This document shows, piece by piece, positions 1 through 7,976 of a stretch of 64,000 bases of DNA. The notes under the pieces were generated by a model that had not been told where the DNA came from, did no database searches, and was given only the letters and a program-made list of their open reading frames with translations. The stretch is taken from positions 1,922,001 to 1,986,000 of the forward strand of contig NZ_CP121659.1 in NCBI RefSeq assembly GCF_029714365.1, read 5' to 3'. Origin of the DNA: Sinorhizobium terangae. GTDB taxonomy: Bacteria; Pseudomonadota; Alphaproteobacteria; Rhizobiales; Rhizobiaceae. Each line of letters opens with the position of its first letter. Position 1 is the first letter of the stretch. Both the position numbers and the translations under genes were made by a program.

Positions 1-11
1 ATCCATTCTGC

Positions 12-500
12 TTACCGCCTCGCCAGCATTGGCAAGATCAAGCCCCATCCGGTCTCTTGAGGTGGTCCAGACGGCTCGAACCCCAACTTCTTGTAGACGG
101 CTATCGCCCTTGCATTGTTTGGATGCGGATCGGTCGCGATCACAGGTGCGCCCTCATCGAAAAGAGCCTGCATCCTCATTCCGATAAACGCTGAACCATG
201 TCCAACGCCGACCATTTCGGGGTCTCCGATAAATTGATCAATTCCCCGCGAGCCTTTGGGAAGACCGGCAAAATGGTGATCTTCCCATCCGTGCACCGTG
301 TAGTCCTGCAAGAACGCAAAGGGCCGTTCGTTGATTGAAATGATCCAGCGAGCCACCCGAGGATCAACCAGTTCTGCTTCACCATACGGCTCACCAGAAC
401 CCCACCATTCCAGGACATGCGGGTTCGACCGCCACGCGTTCAGTAAAGCGAGATCATCAAGGGTCGCTCTGCGAAACTCGTAAGGATTGGTCGCGAACAT
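12..500 (-). CDS. GNAT acetyltransferase, aminoglycoside 6'-N-acetyltransferase-like
   Basis: A 162-residue GNAT-fold protein that should transfer acetyl from acetyl-CoA to an amine in the cytoplasm. Visible marks are the early pattern NPHVLEWWG, the central GSRGIDQFIGDP block and the acetyl-CoA-binding TDPHPNNARAIAVYKKLGF near the C-terminus, all typical of the AAC(6')-Ib-like branch. Length matches the family. Whether aminoglycosides are the real substrate cannot be told from sequence; chromosomal relatives in soil bacteria often have unknown substrates. It is separated by only 4 bp from the upstream small Tat-signal gene, which also reads leftward. Confidence 0.8.
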   Translation of the reverse strand: MFATNPYEFRRATLDDLALLNAWRSNPHVLEWWGSGEPYGEAELVDPRVARWIISINERPFAFLQDYTVHGWEDHHFAGLPKGSRGIDQFIGDPEMVGVGHGSAFIGMRMQALFDEGAPVIATDPHPNNARAIAVYKKLGFEPSGPPQETGWGLILPMLARR

Positions 501-504
501 TAGA

Positions 505-741
505 TCACCATAGCAGATTGTGCGACGGTGAGTATGGGCTCGAAGCAGTCTTTGGCCCGTTGCATATCAACCGGCTGCACAAGGTCGAGAGAGCGGACCT
601 GGCCGTTCCATCAAAGTCACCGGCAACAACGGGAGCCGCCGCGGCGGGCTGTGGCAAGAGACCGGTTCCGAGTGACGCAATGGCAACCAGGAATTCACGA
701 CGACTGACGGAAAACTCGCGCTTCTCAAACTCGCCCCCCAT
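505..741 (-). pseudogene. Truncated Tat-signal exported protein
   Basis: A 78-residue frame beginning with a twin-arginine signal (SRREFLVAIASLG, then an AAAA cleavage region) but with only about 35 residues after it that resemble no complete domain. The start has an AGGG Shine-Dalgarno-like stretch. A signal peptide without a mature domain suggests the 5' end of a larger exported redox or hydrolase gene truncated here, probably by rearrangement; the following DNA already belongs to the acetyltransferase. A genuine small exported protein is the alternative. Confidence 0.4.
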
Positions 742-777
742 GAGACCCTGCCGGGTTCGAGCAGCTATTGCCTACCT

Positions 778-868
778 ACAAGACGTGCAAAGACGCCGCA
801 GCACTTCGAATGCAGCATGACTTTGCTCCCAAAGCCTTTCCGATTTAAGGACAAAATCATGCGGTAGC
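778..868 (+). repeat. RIME1-like repeat copy 1
   Basis: Degenerate copy of the two-palindrome repeat found throughout the window: an acaagacgtgcaaagacgcc block, a gcacttcgaatgcagcatga linker and a cgatttaagg...catgcggtag end. Confidence 0.65.
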
Positions 869-898
869 AGGATGGTATGAAAAAATTGACGCGAGCAG

Positions 899-1762
899 AT
901 GGAGGCGCGCTTGCGGGCGAGTATCGTTCTACTCTCGGCCGGGTTCACCCTCGCCGCCAGCATCGTGATCGCGGGCGTTGCGGCGCCTCGCCGACAGATC
1001 GGGGCGGATTTGGTGCGGGAATTCGCGATTCCCGAGGCGACCCAAGGGGTAGGCGTGGATGCCGAACACCTCTACGCCGTCGACAACCGCATGATCGCCA
1101 AATATGACAAGGCGAGCGGCGAGCGGGTCGCGGTTTTCGAAGAGCAAAAGGGTGGGCCGATCAAGCACTTCAACAGCGCCGCCGTAGTTGACGGAAAAAT
1201 ATACGCGGCGCACTCGAATTTTCCCGAATGGCCGGCGGCCAACTCGGTAGAGGTCTTTAACGCAGCAACCATGCAGCACGTCGATACGCATGCCCTCGGC
1301 ATCGATCGCGGCTTCCTTACCTGGCTCGATTACCACGACGGTTCATGGTGGGGCGCATTCGCCAACTACAACCGGGTCTTCAGTCCAATCGCCTCTGGAA
1401 ATAAGGCGCAGGTCGTCCGCTTTGACCGCGACTGGCGGATTGCCGAGACTTGGGGTCTGCCGGATGAAGTACTCGAGAAATTCGGGGACATGAGCAATTC
1501 GGGCGGATCCTGGGGACCCGACGGTAGACTCTACTTGACTGGGCACGATGCCGCCGAGGCCTACATGATGGAGCGTCCGGAGACCGGGTCCGTGCTGAAA
1601 TGGATCGCGACGGTGCCATTGAAAAACACTGGCCAAGGCATCGCCTGGGATCGCGCGACGCCGGGTGTGCTTTATGGCATCATCCGCGGCAAAAGCCACG
1701 CAGATAACCGCATGACGGCCAACCGCATGGTGCTCGGCCAGCAAAGGACTGGATCTCAATAG
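899..1762 (+). CDS. Secreted beta-propeller-like protein of unknown function
   Basis: A 287-residue protein with an N-terminal hydrophobic stretch (about residues 8-27) that could be a signal peptide or membrane anchor. The rest shows repeated short beta-type segments such as GVGVDAEHLYAVDNRMIAKYD and FLTWLDYHDGSWWGAFANYN, typical of YVTN/NHL-like propellers that read substrate along the blades. No catalytic motif is obvious. It stands alone after a RIME copy; the next gene is 61 bp downstream in the same direction. The start is uncertain because no strong Shine-Dalgarno precedes it. Confidence 0.65.
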   Translation: MEARLRASIVLLSAGFTLAASIVIAGVAAPRRQIGADLVREFAIPEATQGVGVDAEHLYAVDNRMIAKYDKASGERVAVFEEQKGGPIKHFNSAAVVDGKIYAAHSNFPEWPAANSVEVFNAATMQHVDTHALGIDRGFLTWLDYHDGSWWGAFANYNRVFSPIASGNKAQVVRFDRDWRIAETWGLPDEVLEKFGDMSNSGGSWGPDGRLYLTGHDAAEAYMMERPETGSVLKWIATVPLKNTGQGIAWDRATPGVLYGIIRGKSHADNRMTANRMVLGQQRTGSQ

Positions 1763-1823
1763 CCGTTGGACGAGATCAGCCTGCGGGCGCTAACATCACA
1801 GAGAGGATAACCGGGAGCAAATC

Positions 1824-2090
1824 ATGTGCCGAAACATAAGAACCCTGTCCAATTTCGATCCGCCGGCGACGGACGAGGAAATCCACGATGCTGCGCTGCA
1901 GTTCGTGCGCAAGCTGAGCGGAACGACCAGACCGTCGAAACGGAATGAAGCGGCATTCGATCGCGCGGTGCGCTCAATCGCGCAATGCGCCCGCGAACTC
2001 ATCGATTCCCTGGAGACATCGCAAGCGCCGCGCAACCGCGAGGAAGAAGCCGAAAAGGCACGCGCGAGAAGCGCAGCCCGGTTCGCGTGA
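1824..2090 (+). CDS. DUF2277 family protein
   Basis: An 88-residue cytoplasmic protein opening with MCRNIRTLSNFDPPATDEEI, the signature start of DUF2277, followed by the conserved AALQFVRKLSG segment. The C-terminal third is charged and probably helical (REEEAEKARARS). The family is common in alphaproteobacteria and actinobacteria and has no established function. A GAG-rich ribosome-binding region (ccgggagcaaatc) precedes the ATG. Confidence 0.85.
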   Translation: MCRNIRTLSNFDPPATDEEIHDAALQFVRKLSGTTRPSKRNEAAFDRAVRSIAQCARELIDSLETSQAPRNREEEAEKARARSAARFA

Positions 2091-2304
2091 CCGGATTCCT
2101 GAGGTTGCCGGCAAGTCCATGAGCGCTAAATGCGTCACTGATCCGCAGAGGCGTGTGTCCGCGCCTGGTGAAGCACTCTGGAGCCACGCCAACGATCGCC
2201 CGGCGACGCGCGCCGGCTGGCCAGAAAGATAGCCGCCGGGGTAACGTCCGGCCTGCGGATCCGCGTCTTCGCACAGCTTTGGGCAACACGGCCTGACCGG
2301 AGAA

Positions 2305-2646
2305 TCAGGATGCCTTCGGCAACTGGTTGATCTTCGCCGCCATGATGAAATCATTCTCGTGCAGGCCCTTGATCTTGTGGGTCCACAGCGAGACCTCCGC
2401 ATGGCCCCAGCCGAAGCAGACGTCGGGGTGATGCCCCTCCTCCTCCGCCAGCCGGCCGACCTCGTCGACGAAGGCCAGCGCCTGCTTGAAATCGTCGAAC
2501 TGGAACTTGCGGCGGATCAGATGCCCGTCGTCCAGGAGATCCCAGCCCGGTGTTTCCGAAAGATAGCCGGCGGCTTCGTCCCTGGTCAGCGGCGGTATGC
2601 CGCCACGGCATGGAGTGCAGGACTTCTTAGCGATATTCTCGGTCAT
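2305..2646 (-). CDS. 4a-hydroxytetrahydrobiopterin (pterin carbinolamine) dehydratase
   Basis: A PCD/DCoH-family enzyme that dehydrates 4a-hydroxytetrahydropterin to quinonoid dihydropterin, normally recycling the cofactor of phenylalanine hydroxylase. The hallmark EEGHHPDVCFGWGHAEVSLWTH block carries the active-site histidines, and the N-terminal CTPCRGGIPPL is typical. The start at 2646 is chosen because AGGAGG lies five bases upstream of that ATG; an in-frame ATG 18 bp earlier lacks a ribosome site. No phenylalanine hydroxylase is nearby, so the substrate source is unknown. The next gene upstream reads the same way and ends 14 bp before this start. Confidence 0.92.
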   Translation of the reverse strand: MTENIAKKSCTPCRGGIPPLTRDEAAGYLSETPGWDLLDDGHLIRRKFQFDDFKQALAFVDEVGRLAEEEGHHPDVCFGWGHAEVSLWTHKIKGLHENDFIMAAKINQLPKAS

Positions 2647-2660
2647 AAGTTCCTCCTTTC

Positions 2661-3386
2661 TCAAGAGGTTATCTCGACCGGGCTGCCGACCGCCAGGCCA
2701 AGCTCTCGGTCCGCGCGGCCCTGGTTGACCGCGATCTCGGCAAGCCCGTTCGAATTCTCGTACCAGAAGACACTGCCCGGCAACCGGTCGCTGAACGTTC
2801 CGGCCCGCTCCAGCATTCGGCCGGCTGCCGCAAGTTTCGCATCGGGCGGTAGCATGGCCGCCCTGAGGCCGGTCATGGCGTTGCCGTAGTGATCAAGATA
2901 GACGATCTCGGCAAGGTCGTCCGGCCAGTCTGGCTGCCGGCCGACATCGTCGCGCGGCTGGCCGGGCGGCGGCTCGCCGCGCGCCAGCATCGCCGCCACC
3001 GGCGCGAACAGGTCCCGCCCGTGGAAGCTGGCCGACAACTGTTCGGGCCTCCAGTCGATCTCCCACGAGCGCGTCTTTCCGGCGCGCCGCTGGACAAGCT
3101 CGAACAGGCCGTTGCCCGGGCCGACATACCACCGCTGATCGGCCTCCACGACCACGGCCGGCCGCTCGCCACCGACGCCCGGATCCACGACGCAGAGAAA
3201 GGCCGTGCCGGCCGGAATCCACACGGCATAGGCGGCCAGAAGATAGGCCGATGCCGCCGGATTGGTGGCCGGTGCATCGGCGAAGAGGTCGATGACGGGA
3301 ATTCCTGGCGCTTCCCGGTGCAGCACAGCCTTCATCTGTCCCGTATAGGGCCCGCTGAGGCCGAAATCCGTAAACAGAACGATCAT
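2661..3386 (-). CDS. SAM hydrolase/SAM-dependent halogenase family protein (DUF62-like)
   Basis: A 241-residue protein beginning MIVLFTDFGLSGPYTGQMKA, the classic start of the SAM hydroxide adenosyltransferase (DUF62) family related to fluorinase. Family members split S-adenosylmethionine into adenosine and methionine using water. Other visible family segments are VVDPGVGGERPAVVVE, YVGPGNGLFELV and FHGRDLFAPVAA in the N-terminal domain, then the smaller C-terminal domain (DHYGNAMTGL). The frame stays open upstream to 3722, but homology begins at 3386, so that ATG is taken. It lies just upstream of the dehydratase and may be co-transcribed with it. Confidence 0.88.
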   Translation of the reverse strand: MIVLFTDFGLSGPYTGQMKAVLHREAPGIPVIDLFADAPATNPAASAYLLAAYAVWIPAGTAFLCVVDPGVGGERPAVVVEADQRWYVGPGNGLFELVQRRAGKTRSWEIDWRPEQLSASFHGRDLFAPVAAMLARGEPPPGQPRDDVGRQPDWPDDLAEIVYLDHYGNAMTGLRAAMLPPDAKLAAAGRMLERAGTFSDRLPGSVFWYENSNGLAEIAVNQGRADRELGLAVGSPVEITS

Positions 3387-3451
3387 GTGGCCAGCTTGCG
3401 CCAGAGAAGCGCGAGGATGCAAGGTAAAGCGTGACGGTCGCTTTGCCCGGC

Positions 3452-3643
3452 CTATGGAAGTTCGATCTCGCCGTCCACCACGTGGTTGAGGCCGGTGCCT
3501 TCCGCCGTCAGCGTCATGCGGACCTTCAGCTTCCTGCCGCCGACCTGCCCTTCGCGCACGGCCTCCTCGATCTTGCGCTGCGACGTGATGCCGACTTCCT
3601 TCAGGAACTTGCGGAGCGACATGTTGAAGGCGTCTTCGCTCAT
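3452..3643 (-). CDS. DUF6494 family small protein
   Basis: A 63-residue protein (MSEDAFNMSLRKFLKEVG...) matching the small alphaproteobacterial family annotated DUF6494: a short helical N-terminus followed by a beta-rich half (GGRKLKVRMTLTAEGTGLNHVVDGEIEL). A strong GAGAGGAG ribosome-binding region lies just upstream of the ATG. Function unknown. It precedes the SAM-cleaving gene on the same strand by about 65 bp. Confidence 0.8.
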   Translation of the reverse strand: MSEDAFNMSLRKFLKEVGITSQRKIEEAVREGQVGGRKLKVRMTLTAEGTGLNHVVDGEIELP

Positions 3644-3735
3644 GGCGGAACTCCTCTCTATCCGGGAGGGATTGTAAGGGAAGGCAAGCGGTCAAGGAAG
3701 CAGAACAGTCATGCAGTGCCATAGCCGTGCCATAG

Positions 3736-3855
3736 AAAAAGACCCCGAGCCGGGAGGAGGCGTCGGGGTCTCTTGATCGGCCCCTTGGGAGGAGGAGCGG
3801 AACCGATCGATTGGCTTGCGCAGCGGGAGGAGGTACTGCGCGCTGTCAATGGTGA
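3736..3855 (-). ncRNA. alpha-r14 family trans-acting sRNA (NfeR1-like)
   Basis: On the minus strand three consecutive hairpins each expose CCTCCTCCC in the loop (plus-strand gggaggagg at 3825-3833, 3787-3795 and 3752-3760). Stems are GCGCAG/CTGCGC, GATCGG/CCGATC and the terminator stem GACCCCGA/TCGGGGTC (3741-3770), which is followed by a T-run (3736-3740). Three anti-Shine-Dalgarno loops plus a Rho-independent terminator in about 120 nt is the established architecture of Sinorhizobium alpha-r14 sRNAs such as NfeR1, which base-pair with ribosome-binding sites of transporter and metabolic mRNAs. The 5' end is an estimate. Confidence 0.85.
3741..3770 (-). terminator. Rho-independent terminator of the alpha-r14 sRNA
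   Basis: Perfect 8-bp stem GACCCCGA/TCGGGGTC with the third CCTCCTCCC motif in its loop, followed on the minus strand by TTTTTC. Confidence 0.85.
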
Positions 3856-4087
3856 AGATAGAACATGCCCCATCATCGAATTGTTCCCGAAGTAACATCG
3901 CAGTCTTGCGCGGAGCGCATTGTAGCAATGCCTTGAATTAGCCGTGTTGAATCCCGATCTGTCACGTGGGAAGCGGCTCTGGAGCTCCCGGAATCCGATA
4001 ATCAATCAATGAATCAAGGTGGTAGGCGTCCGCACGGCTGACCGGCTACGCGCGACCAACTCCCACCCGACGAACGGAGGGACGGCC

Positions 4088-4366
4088 ATGCGAGAATCTG
4101 CCAAGACCCTGGATGCGATGACGCTCCGCGAGCGCTCGGATTTGATGACCTCCGTCGCCAATGCGCTTGAAGCGACGGCCGAGAAGGCACAGGAAATTGG
4201 GAACGACCGGTATGCGGCGAACTCGATCAGCCTGGCGAGAATCATAGACGGCTGCGCTGGCGACCTCGTGACAAGCAACCTGCCTGCGGCCGAGCTTCTT
4301 CTGCAGCACGGAATCAGGCTGCTGGCGCTATTTAAAGGTGGGACGCCGCGGACCACGCTTCACTGA
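4088..4366 (+). CDS. Hypothetical protein
   Basis: A 92-residue predicted cytoplasmic, mostly helical protein (MRESAKTLDAMTLRERSDLM...). The start at 4088 is preferred because CGGAGGGAC lies a few bases upstream; the frame also extends to 4019 without ribosome-site support. No family is recognised. Codon use is ordinary for the window. Confidence 0.55.
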   Translation: MRESAKTLDAMTLRERSDLMTSVANALEATAEKAQEIGNDRYAANSISLARIIDGCAGDLVTSNLPAAELLLQHGIRLLALFKGGTPRTTLH

Positions 4367-4370
4367 TTTA

Positions 4371-4474
4371 ATGCATGTCGCCAAAAAGTGTGCAGCGGTT
4401 TTGGGACAATGACATGCATAAAGCAATGACCTAAAGCGCGTCGCATGAGTCCGATTGAACGCGACGCGCTTTAG
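4371..4474 (+). repeat. Intergenic palindromic repeat, family 2, copy 1
   Basis: Begins catgtcgcc-aaaa-gtg-gcagcggtttt and ends with a hairpin whose arms are AAAGCGCGTCGC and GCGACGCGCTTT. A second copy in the same orientation is at 24761-24857, and both sit directly before a RIME copy. Confidence 0.7.
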
Positions 4475-4531
4475 TTACACGCGTCGCCTGAGCAAGGGCC
4501 ATATATGGCGCGGGCCGCAGGGGCGGCCGAG

Positions 4532-4622
4532 CTACAGCGCCGAGCGTCTTATCAGACACGCAAGGGACGCTGTAGCACTTTGAATTGCCGCATGTTTTTA
4601 TCCGACTTAAGGAATGATGCAG
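4532..4622 (+). repeat. RIME1-like repeat copy 2
   Basis: ctacagcgcc...gcgtcttatcagac...gacgctgtagcactttgaattg followed by a shortened cgacttaagg...atgcag end. Confidence 0.75.
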
Positions 4623-4633
4623 TGGGTGATGGA

Positions 4634-5101
4634 ATGAACGACGAATTGCAAGCTCGAGCCGTGCAACCCGCAGCGATCCGCGAACGCGCGGAAGCGGAGA
4701 TGAAAGCACTCGGGATCGATGACGCGTTCATCGGTCGGTTGGTCGACACCTTTTATGGCCGGGTGCTCGCACATCCGGAGCTTGGGCCGGTGTTCGACGC
4801 AAGGCTTTCGGGACGCTGGCCGGAGCATATGGAGAAGATGAAAAGCTTCTGGTCCTCGGTTGCCTTCCGCAGCGGTGCTTATGGCGGAAAGCCGGTTCAG
4901 GCGCATCTCGGCATCGCCAACATGTCACCGGAGCTTTTCCCGAAATGGCTGGCGCTCTTTGCCGAGACCCTTGACGACATTGCCCCGAACAACGACGCGA
5001 AGGCCTGGTTCATGGCCGCGGCAGAGCGCATCGCGCGAAGCCTGACGCTCTCGCTCTTCTACAATCCGGCGCTGGACGACCCGGCGCTCAACCGTTCCTG
5101 A
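4634..5101 (+). CDS. Group III truncated haemoglobin
   Basis: A 155-residue haem protein of the group III truncated globin class. Diagnostic segments are DAFIGRLVDTFYGRVLAHPELGPVF in the N-terminal helices and FWSSVAFRSGAYGGKPVQAH around the E-F region, whose final histidine is the probable haem ligand. These proteins bind oxygen or react with NO and peroxide in the cytoplasm; the physiological role is poorly defined. The start at 4634 matches the beginning of homology; upstream in-frame codons fall inside a RIME copy. The gene is monocistronic here. Confidence 0.88.
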   Translation: MNDELQARAVQPAAIRERAEAEMKALGIDDAFIGRLVDTFYGRVLAHPELGPVFDARLSGRWPEHMEKMKSFWSSVAFRSGAYGGKPVQAHLGIANMSPELFPKWLALFAETLDDIAPNNDAKAWFMAAAERIARSLTLSLFYNPALDDPALNRS

Positions 5102-5322
5102 ATTGGCACTCATTCCGGACGAACGCCGGCGACCGCTCCTGGCCCATGGTGGACCTTGCACGTCAGAACGCTGAGGTCCGAATTGGGTGGCAGGACTAAG
5201 CCGCTCGCGCGGCAATGGCGCTTGTGGCTGGCGGTGCGTTTCCTGATCGACGTCGGTTCTTTGTGTCTCGGGTTCCTGGCCTGACGATTGAGACTTCTCA
5301 ATCTGATGGACAGGAGGGTCCG
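5102..5322. other. Intergenic region before the IS91-type unit
   Basis: No gene recognised. It probably contains the left boundary of the IS91-type unit, but no terminal repeat could be defined by eye. Confidence 0.3.
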
Positions 5323-6210
5323 ATGACAGAGGAGAAGACCACCGCGCTGCGTGAGCGGATGATCGAGGACATGCGCATCCGCGGGATGGGCGACAAGGCG
5401 CAGCAAGGCCACATCCGGGCGATCAAGGATTTCGCGGCCTTTCTGGGGCGCTCACCCGACACGGCGACGCCGGAGGAGTTGCGGGCCTACCAGCTACACA
5501 TGACCAATGCCGGGGTGACGCCCTCGACATTCAATGTCCGGATCATCGCGCTCAGGTTCTTTTTCGGGATCACCTGCGGGCGCGAGGAGATGAAGCGGTA
5601 CATGCAGTTCCAACGCAAACCGCAGAAGCTGCCGGTCGTCTTGAGCGTCGAGGAGGTCGCCGACCTGCTGGCCGCGGCTCCCGGGCCCGGGCTGAAGTAT
5701 CGGGCGGCGCTCAGCATCAGCTATGGCGCCGGGCTGCGGGCGTCGGAGGTGTGCCACCTCAAGGTCACTGACATCGACAGCGAGCGCATGCTGATCCACG
5801 TCGAAGAAGGCAAGGGCGGCAAGGATCGCAAGGCCATGCTATCGCCGGGCTTGCTGGATCTGCTGCGCGATTACTGGCGGGAGGCGCGTCCGCGGGGATG
5901 GTTGTTTCCCGGCAAGCCGAAGATCAATCCGATCTCGCCGCGCCAGCTCAACCGGGCCTTCACCGCGGCCAAGCACATGGCGGGCATCGCCAAGCCCGCA
6001 ACGCTGCATACCCTGCGCCACAGCTTCGCCACGCATCTGCTGGAGGCGAACACCGACGTGCGGGTGATCCAGGTTCTGCTCGGCCATGCCAAGCTGAGCA
6101 GCACCGCCCGCTACACCCACGTCGCCACCAAGTTGATCCGCGACACCATCAGCCCGTTCGAGCGCCTGAAGCAGTTGGAGGATCTCACCCTGAGGCGTCG
6201 GCTGGAATGA
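5323..6210 (+). CDS. Tyrosine recombinase/integrase associated with an IS91-type element
   Basis: A 295-residue site-specific recombinase with a SAM-like N-terminal DNA-binding domain (about residues 10-90) and a C-terminal catalytic domain carrying the full R-H-R-H-Y set: R139 in YGAGLRASEV, H229-x-x-R232 in LHTLRHSFATHLL, H255 in LLGHAKLSS and nucleophile Y264. The start at 5323 has AGGAGGG upstream. It ends 13 bp before the transposase start. This integrase-plus-transposase pairing is a known layout of one IS91 subgroup (ISSod25-type elements) and of related passenger-carrying units. Confidence 0.9.
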   Translation: MTEEKTTALRERMIEDMRIRGMGDKAQQGHIRAIKDFAAFLGRSPDTATPEELRAYQLHMTNAGVTPSTFNVRIIALRFFFGITCGREEMKRYMQFQRKPQKLPVVLSVEEVADLLAAAPGPGLKYRAALSISYGAGLRASEVCHLKVTDIDSERMLIHVEEGKGGKDRKAMLSPGLLDLLRDYWREARPRGWLFPGKPKINPISPRQLNRAFTAAKHMAGIAKPATLHTLRHSFATHLLEANTDVRVIQVLLGHAKLSSTARYTHVATKLIRDTISPFERLKQLEDLTLRRRLE

Positions 6211-6223
6211 AGCGCGCGCCGGG

Positions 6224-7417
6224 GTGCCCCGGCAAAAGCTGGAGATCGCTGACATCTTCCGAGCCTATGGGCCTGCGTGGCGGCGAGCCAATGCCGGGCA
6301 TGTCAGCCTGACCCAGCTCAAGGTCATGGCGGCGATCGAAGCCTGCCGAACCGAGGCGCTCGGCGGGCATGTGGCGGCTTGCACCAAGTGCGGGCATAAC
6401 CACATCGCCTATAATTCCTGCAAGAACCGGCACTGTCCGAAGTGCCAGGGCCCCGCGGCGCGCGACTGGATGGCCGCCCGCGCCGAAGACCTGCTGTCGG
6501 TCGAGTATTTCCACGTGGTCTTCACCCTGCCGGCCGAGATCGCGCAGATCGCTTACTGGAACAAGAAAGCTGTCTACGACCTGCTGTTTCGGGTATCGGC
6601 CGAGACGCTGAGCACTATCGCCGCCGATCCCCGGCAGCTTGGCGCGCACATTGGCATGACCAGCGTGCTACACACCTGGGGATCGGCGCTGATCCATCAC
6701 CCGCATGTGCACATCATCGTGCCCGGCGGCGGGCTGTCGCCGGATGGCACGCGGTGGATCTCATGCCGCCCCGGGTTCTTCCTGCCGGTGCGGGTTCTGT
6801 CGCGACTGTTCCGGCGGTTGTTTATCGCAGGGCTGCGGGCACTGCATTGCGCCGGCGATCTGAGGTTCTACGCTGATCTGACAGCTCTCGCAGAGGCTGA
6901 CGCGTTCGCCGCCTGGCTGGCCCCTTTGCGCAAATCAGAATGGGTCGTCTATGCCAAGCCGCCGTTCGGCGGTCCCGAAGCGGTGCTCGCCTATCTCAGC
7001 CGCTATACCCACCGGGTGGCGATCTCCAACAGCCGTCTGATCAGCGCCGATGCCGAGACCGTCACCTTCCGCTGGAAGGACTACCGGATCAAGACCGGCG
7101 ACCGTCAGAAGGTGATGCGGCTGGCCACCGACGAGTTCATCCGCCGCTTCCTGCTCCATGTGCTGCCCGACGGTTTCCACCGCATCCGCCATTACGGCCT
7201 GCTCGCCAGTGCGGGCCGCAAGACCAAGGTCGCAAAGATCCGCGCTCTGCTCGGAGCGGAAACGGCCAAACACAATGATCCGCCAAGCGCTGAGACGATC
7301 CCGCTCACTCTGAGACAGCCATGCCCCGAGTGCGGTGGCCCGATGCGCATCATCGAGATCTTCCGACGCGGTCAGAAACCCAGAGCCCGGGCGCCACCGA
7401 GAAAGCAGGCCGCATGA
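6224..7417 (+). CDS. IS91 family transposase
   Basis: A 397-residue rolling-circle transposase. The N-terminus carries a zinc-binding cluster (C53, C56, C66, C71, C74). The metal-binding HUH motif is H161-V-H163 within IHHPHVHIIVPGGG, and the candidate catalytic tyrosine is Y261 in YLSRYTHRVAIS. The frame is intact, so the gene may be functional. It starts with GTG, 13 bp after the integrase stop, consistent with translational coupling. Confidence 0.92.
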   Translation: MPRQKLEIADIFRAYGPAWRRANAGHVSLTQLKVMAAIEACRTEALGGHVAACTKCGHNHIAYNSCKNRHCPKCQGPAARDWMAARAEDLLSVEYFHVVFTLPAEIAQIAYWNKKAVYDLLFRVSAETLSTIAADPRQLGAHIGMTSVLHTWGSALIHHPHVHIIVPGGGLSPDGTRWISCRPGFFLPVRVLSRLFRRLFIAGLRALHCAGDLRFYADLTALAEADAFAAWLAPLRKSEWVVYAKPPFGGPEAVLAYLSRYTHRVAISNSRLISADAETVTFRWKDYRIKTGDRQKVMRLATDEFIRRFLLHVLPDGFHRIRHYGLLASAGRKTKVAKIRALLGAETAKHNDPPSAETIPLTLRQPCPECGGPMRIIEIFRRGQKPRARAPPRKQAA

Positions 7418-7976
7418 CAAGGTGCCCGTCACATTGGCCAAAGCCGACCCGAAAACACTCTGCATTCCGGGATCGGATCGCTTTGCGCCCAATAACACTG
7501 AGCATCGCAAAAGCGTCGAAATCGGCACCAACGAGACCGCCAGATCTGCTTCCGATCATCGCCTCCCACACCCTCGGGTCGGCGCCTTTGCGTCTGTCGG
7601 CAGCGCCGAAGTCCACAACAGACGCCCGCGGCCCCGCGCTTTCCCCATAGGTCCCACCCAGCCTCCGCGGCTTCCTCCTTCCAAGGTTTGTCAACGCGGG
7701 CCGCCCAACGCCAGCGGCAAACGTCGCGCTGCGGCCCGCATCGAAAAACCTTCAGGAAAGCAGTCGTTGCAAGTATGCTGTGATAAGCTGCTCAATGTGG
7801 AGAAAAGCCTGCCCTGGCGAGACCGCTATAACACCGAATGCCGCAAAATCTCTCGTCCGTCTGTTTTACACCGACTTGTTTCAAAACCTGGCAGCAGCCG
7901 AGGAGTGCATCGGCCGCGACTATAACAACGAGCAAGCCGGACATAGGCCGGACGTGCTCCGCGCGCATCCCTCGTT
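7418..7976. other. Gene-poor stretch after the IS91 unit
   Basis: Several overlapping frames exist but none shows family features, a ribosome site or domain-like composition. It probably contains the right end of the IS91 unit and old intergenic DNA. Confidence 0.35.

Larger units (their letters stand above)
5323..7417 (+). mobile_element. IS91-family unit (integrase plus HUH transposase)
   Basis: Tandem tyrosine recombinase and Y1-type HUH transposase genes in one direction. The ends (oriIS and terIS) could not be located by eye, so the element probably extends beyond both coding ends. IS91 elements move by rolling circle and make no target duplication. Confidence 0.8.

Noticed and set aside
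2873..3434. Long alternative frames opposite the SAM-cleaving gene
   Set aside because: High-GC codon bias makes overlapping open frames; composition is Arg/Ala-rich with no family features, and the real gene has clear motifs.
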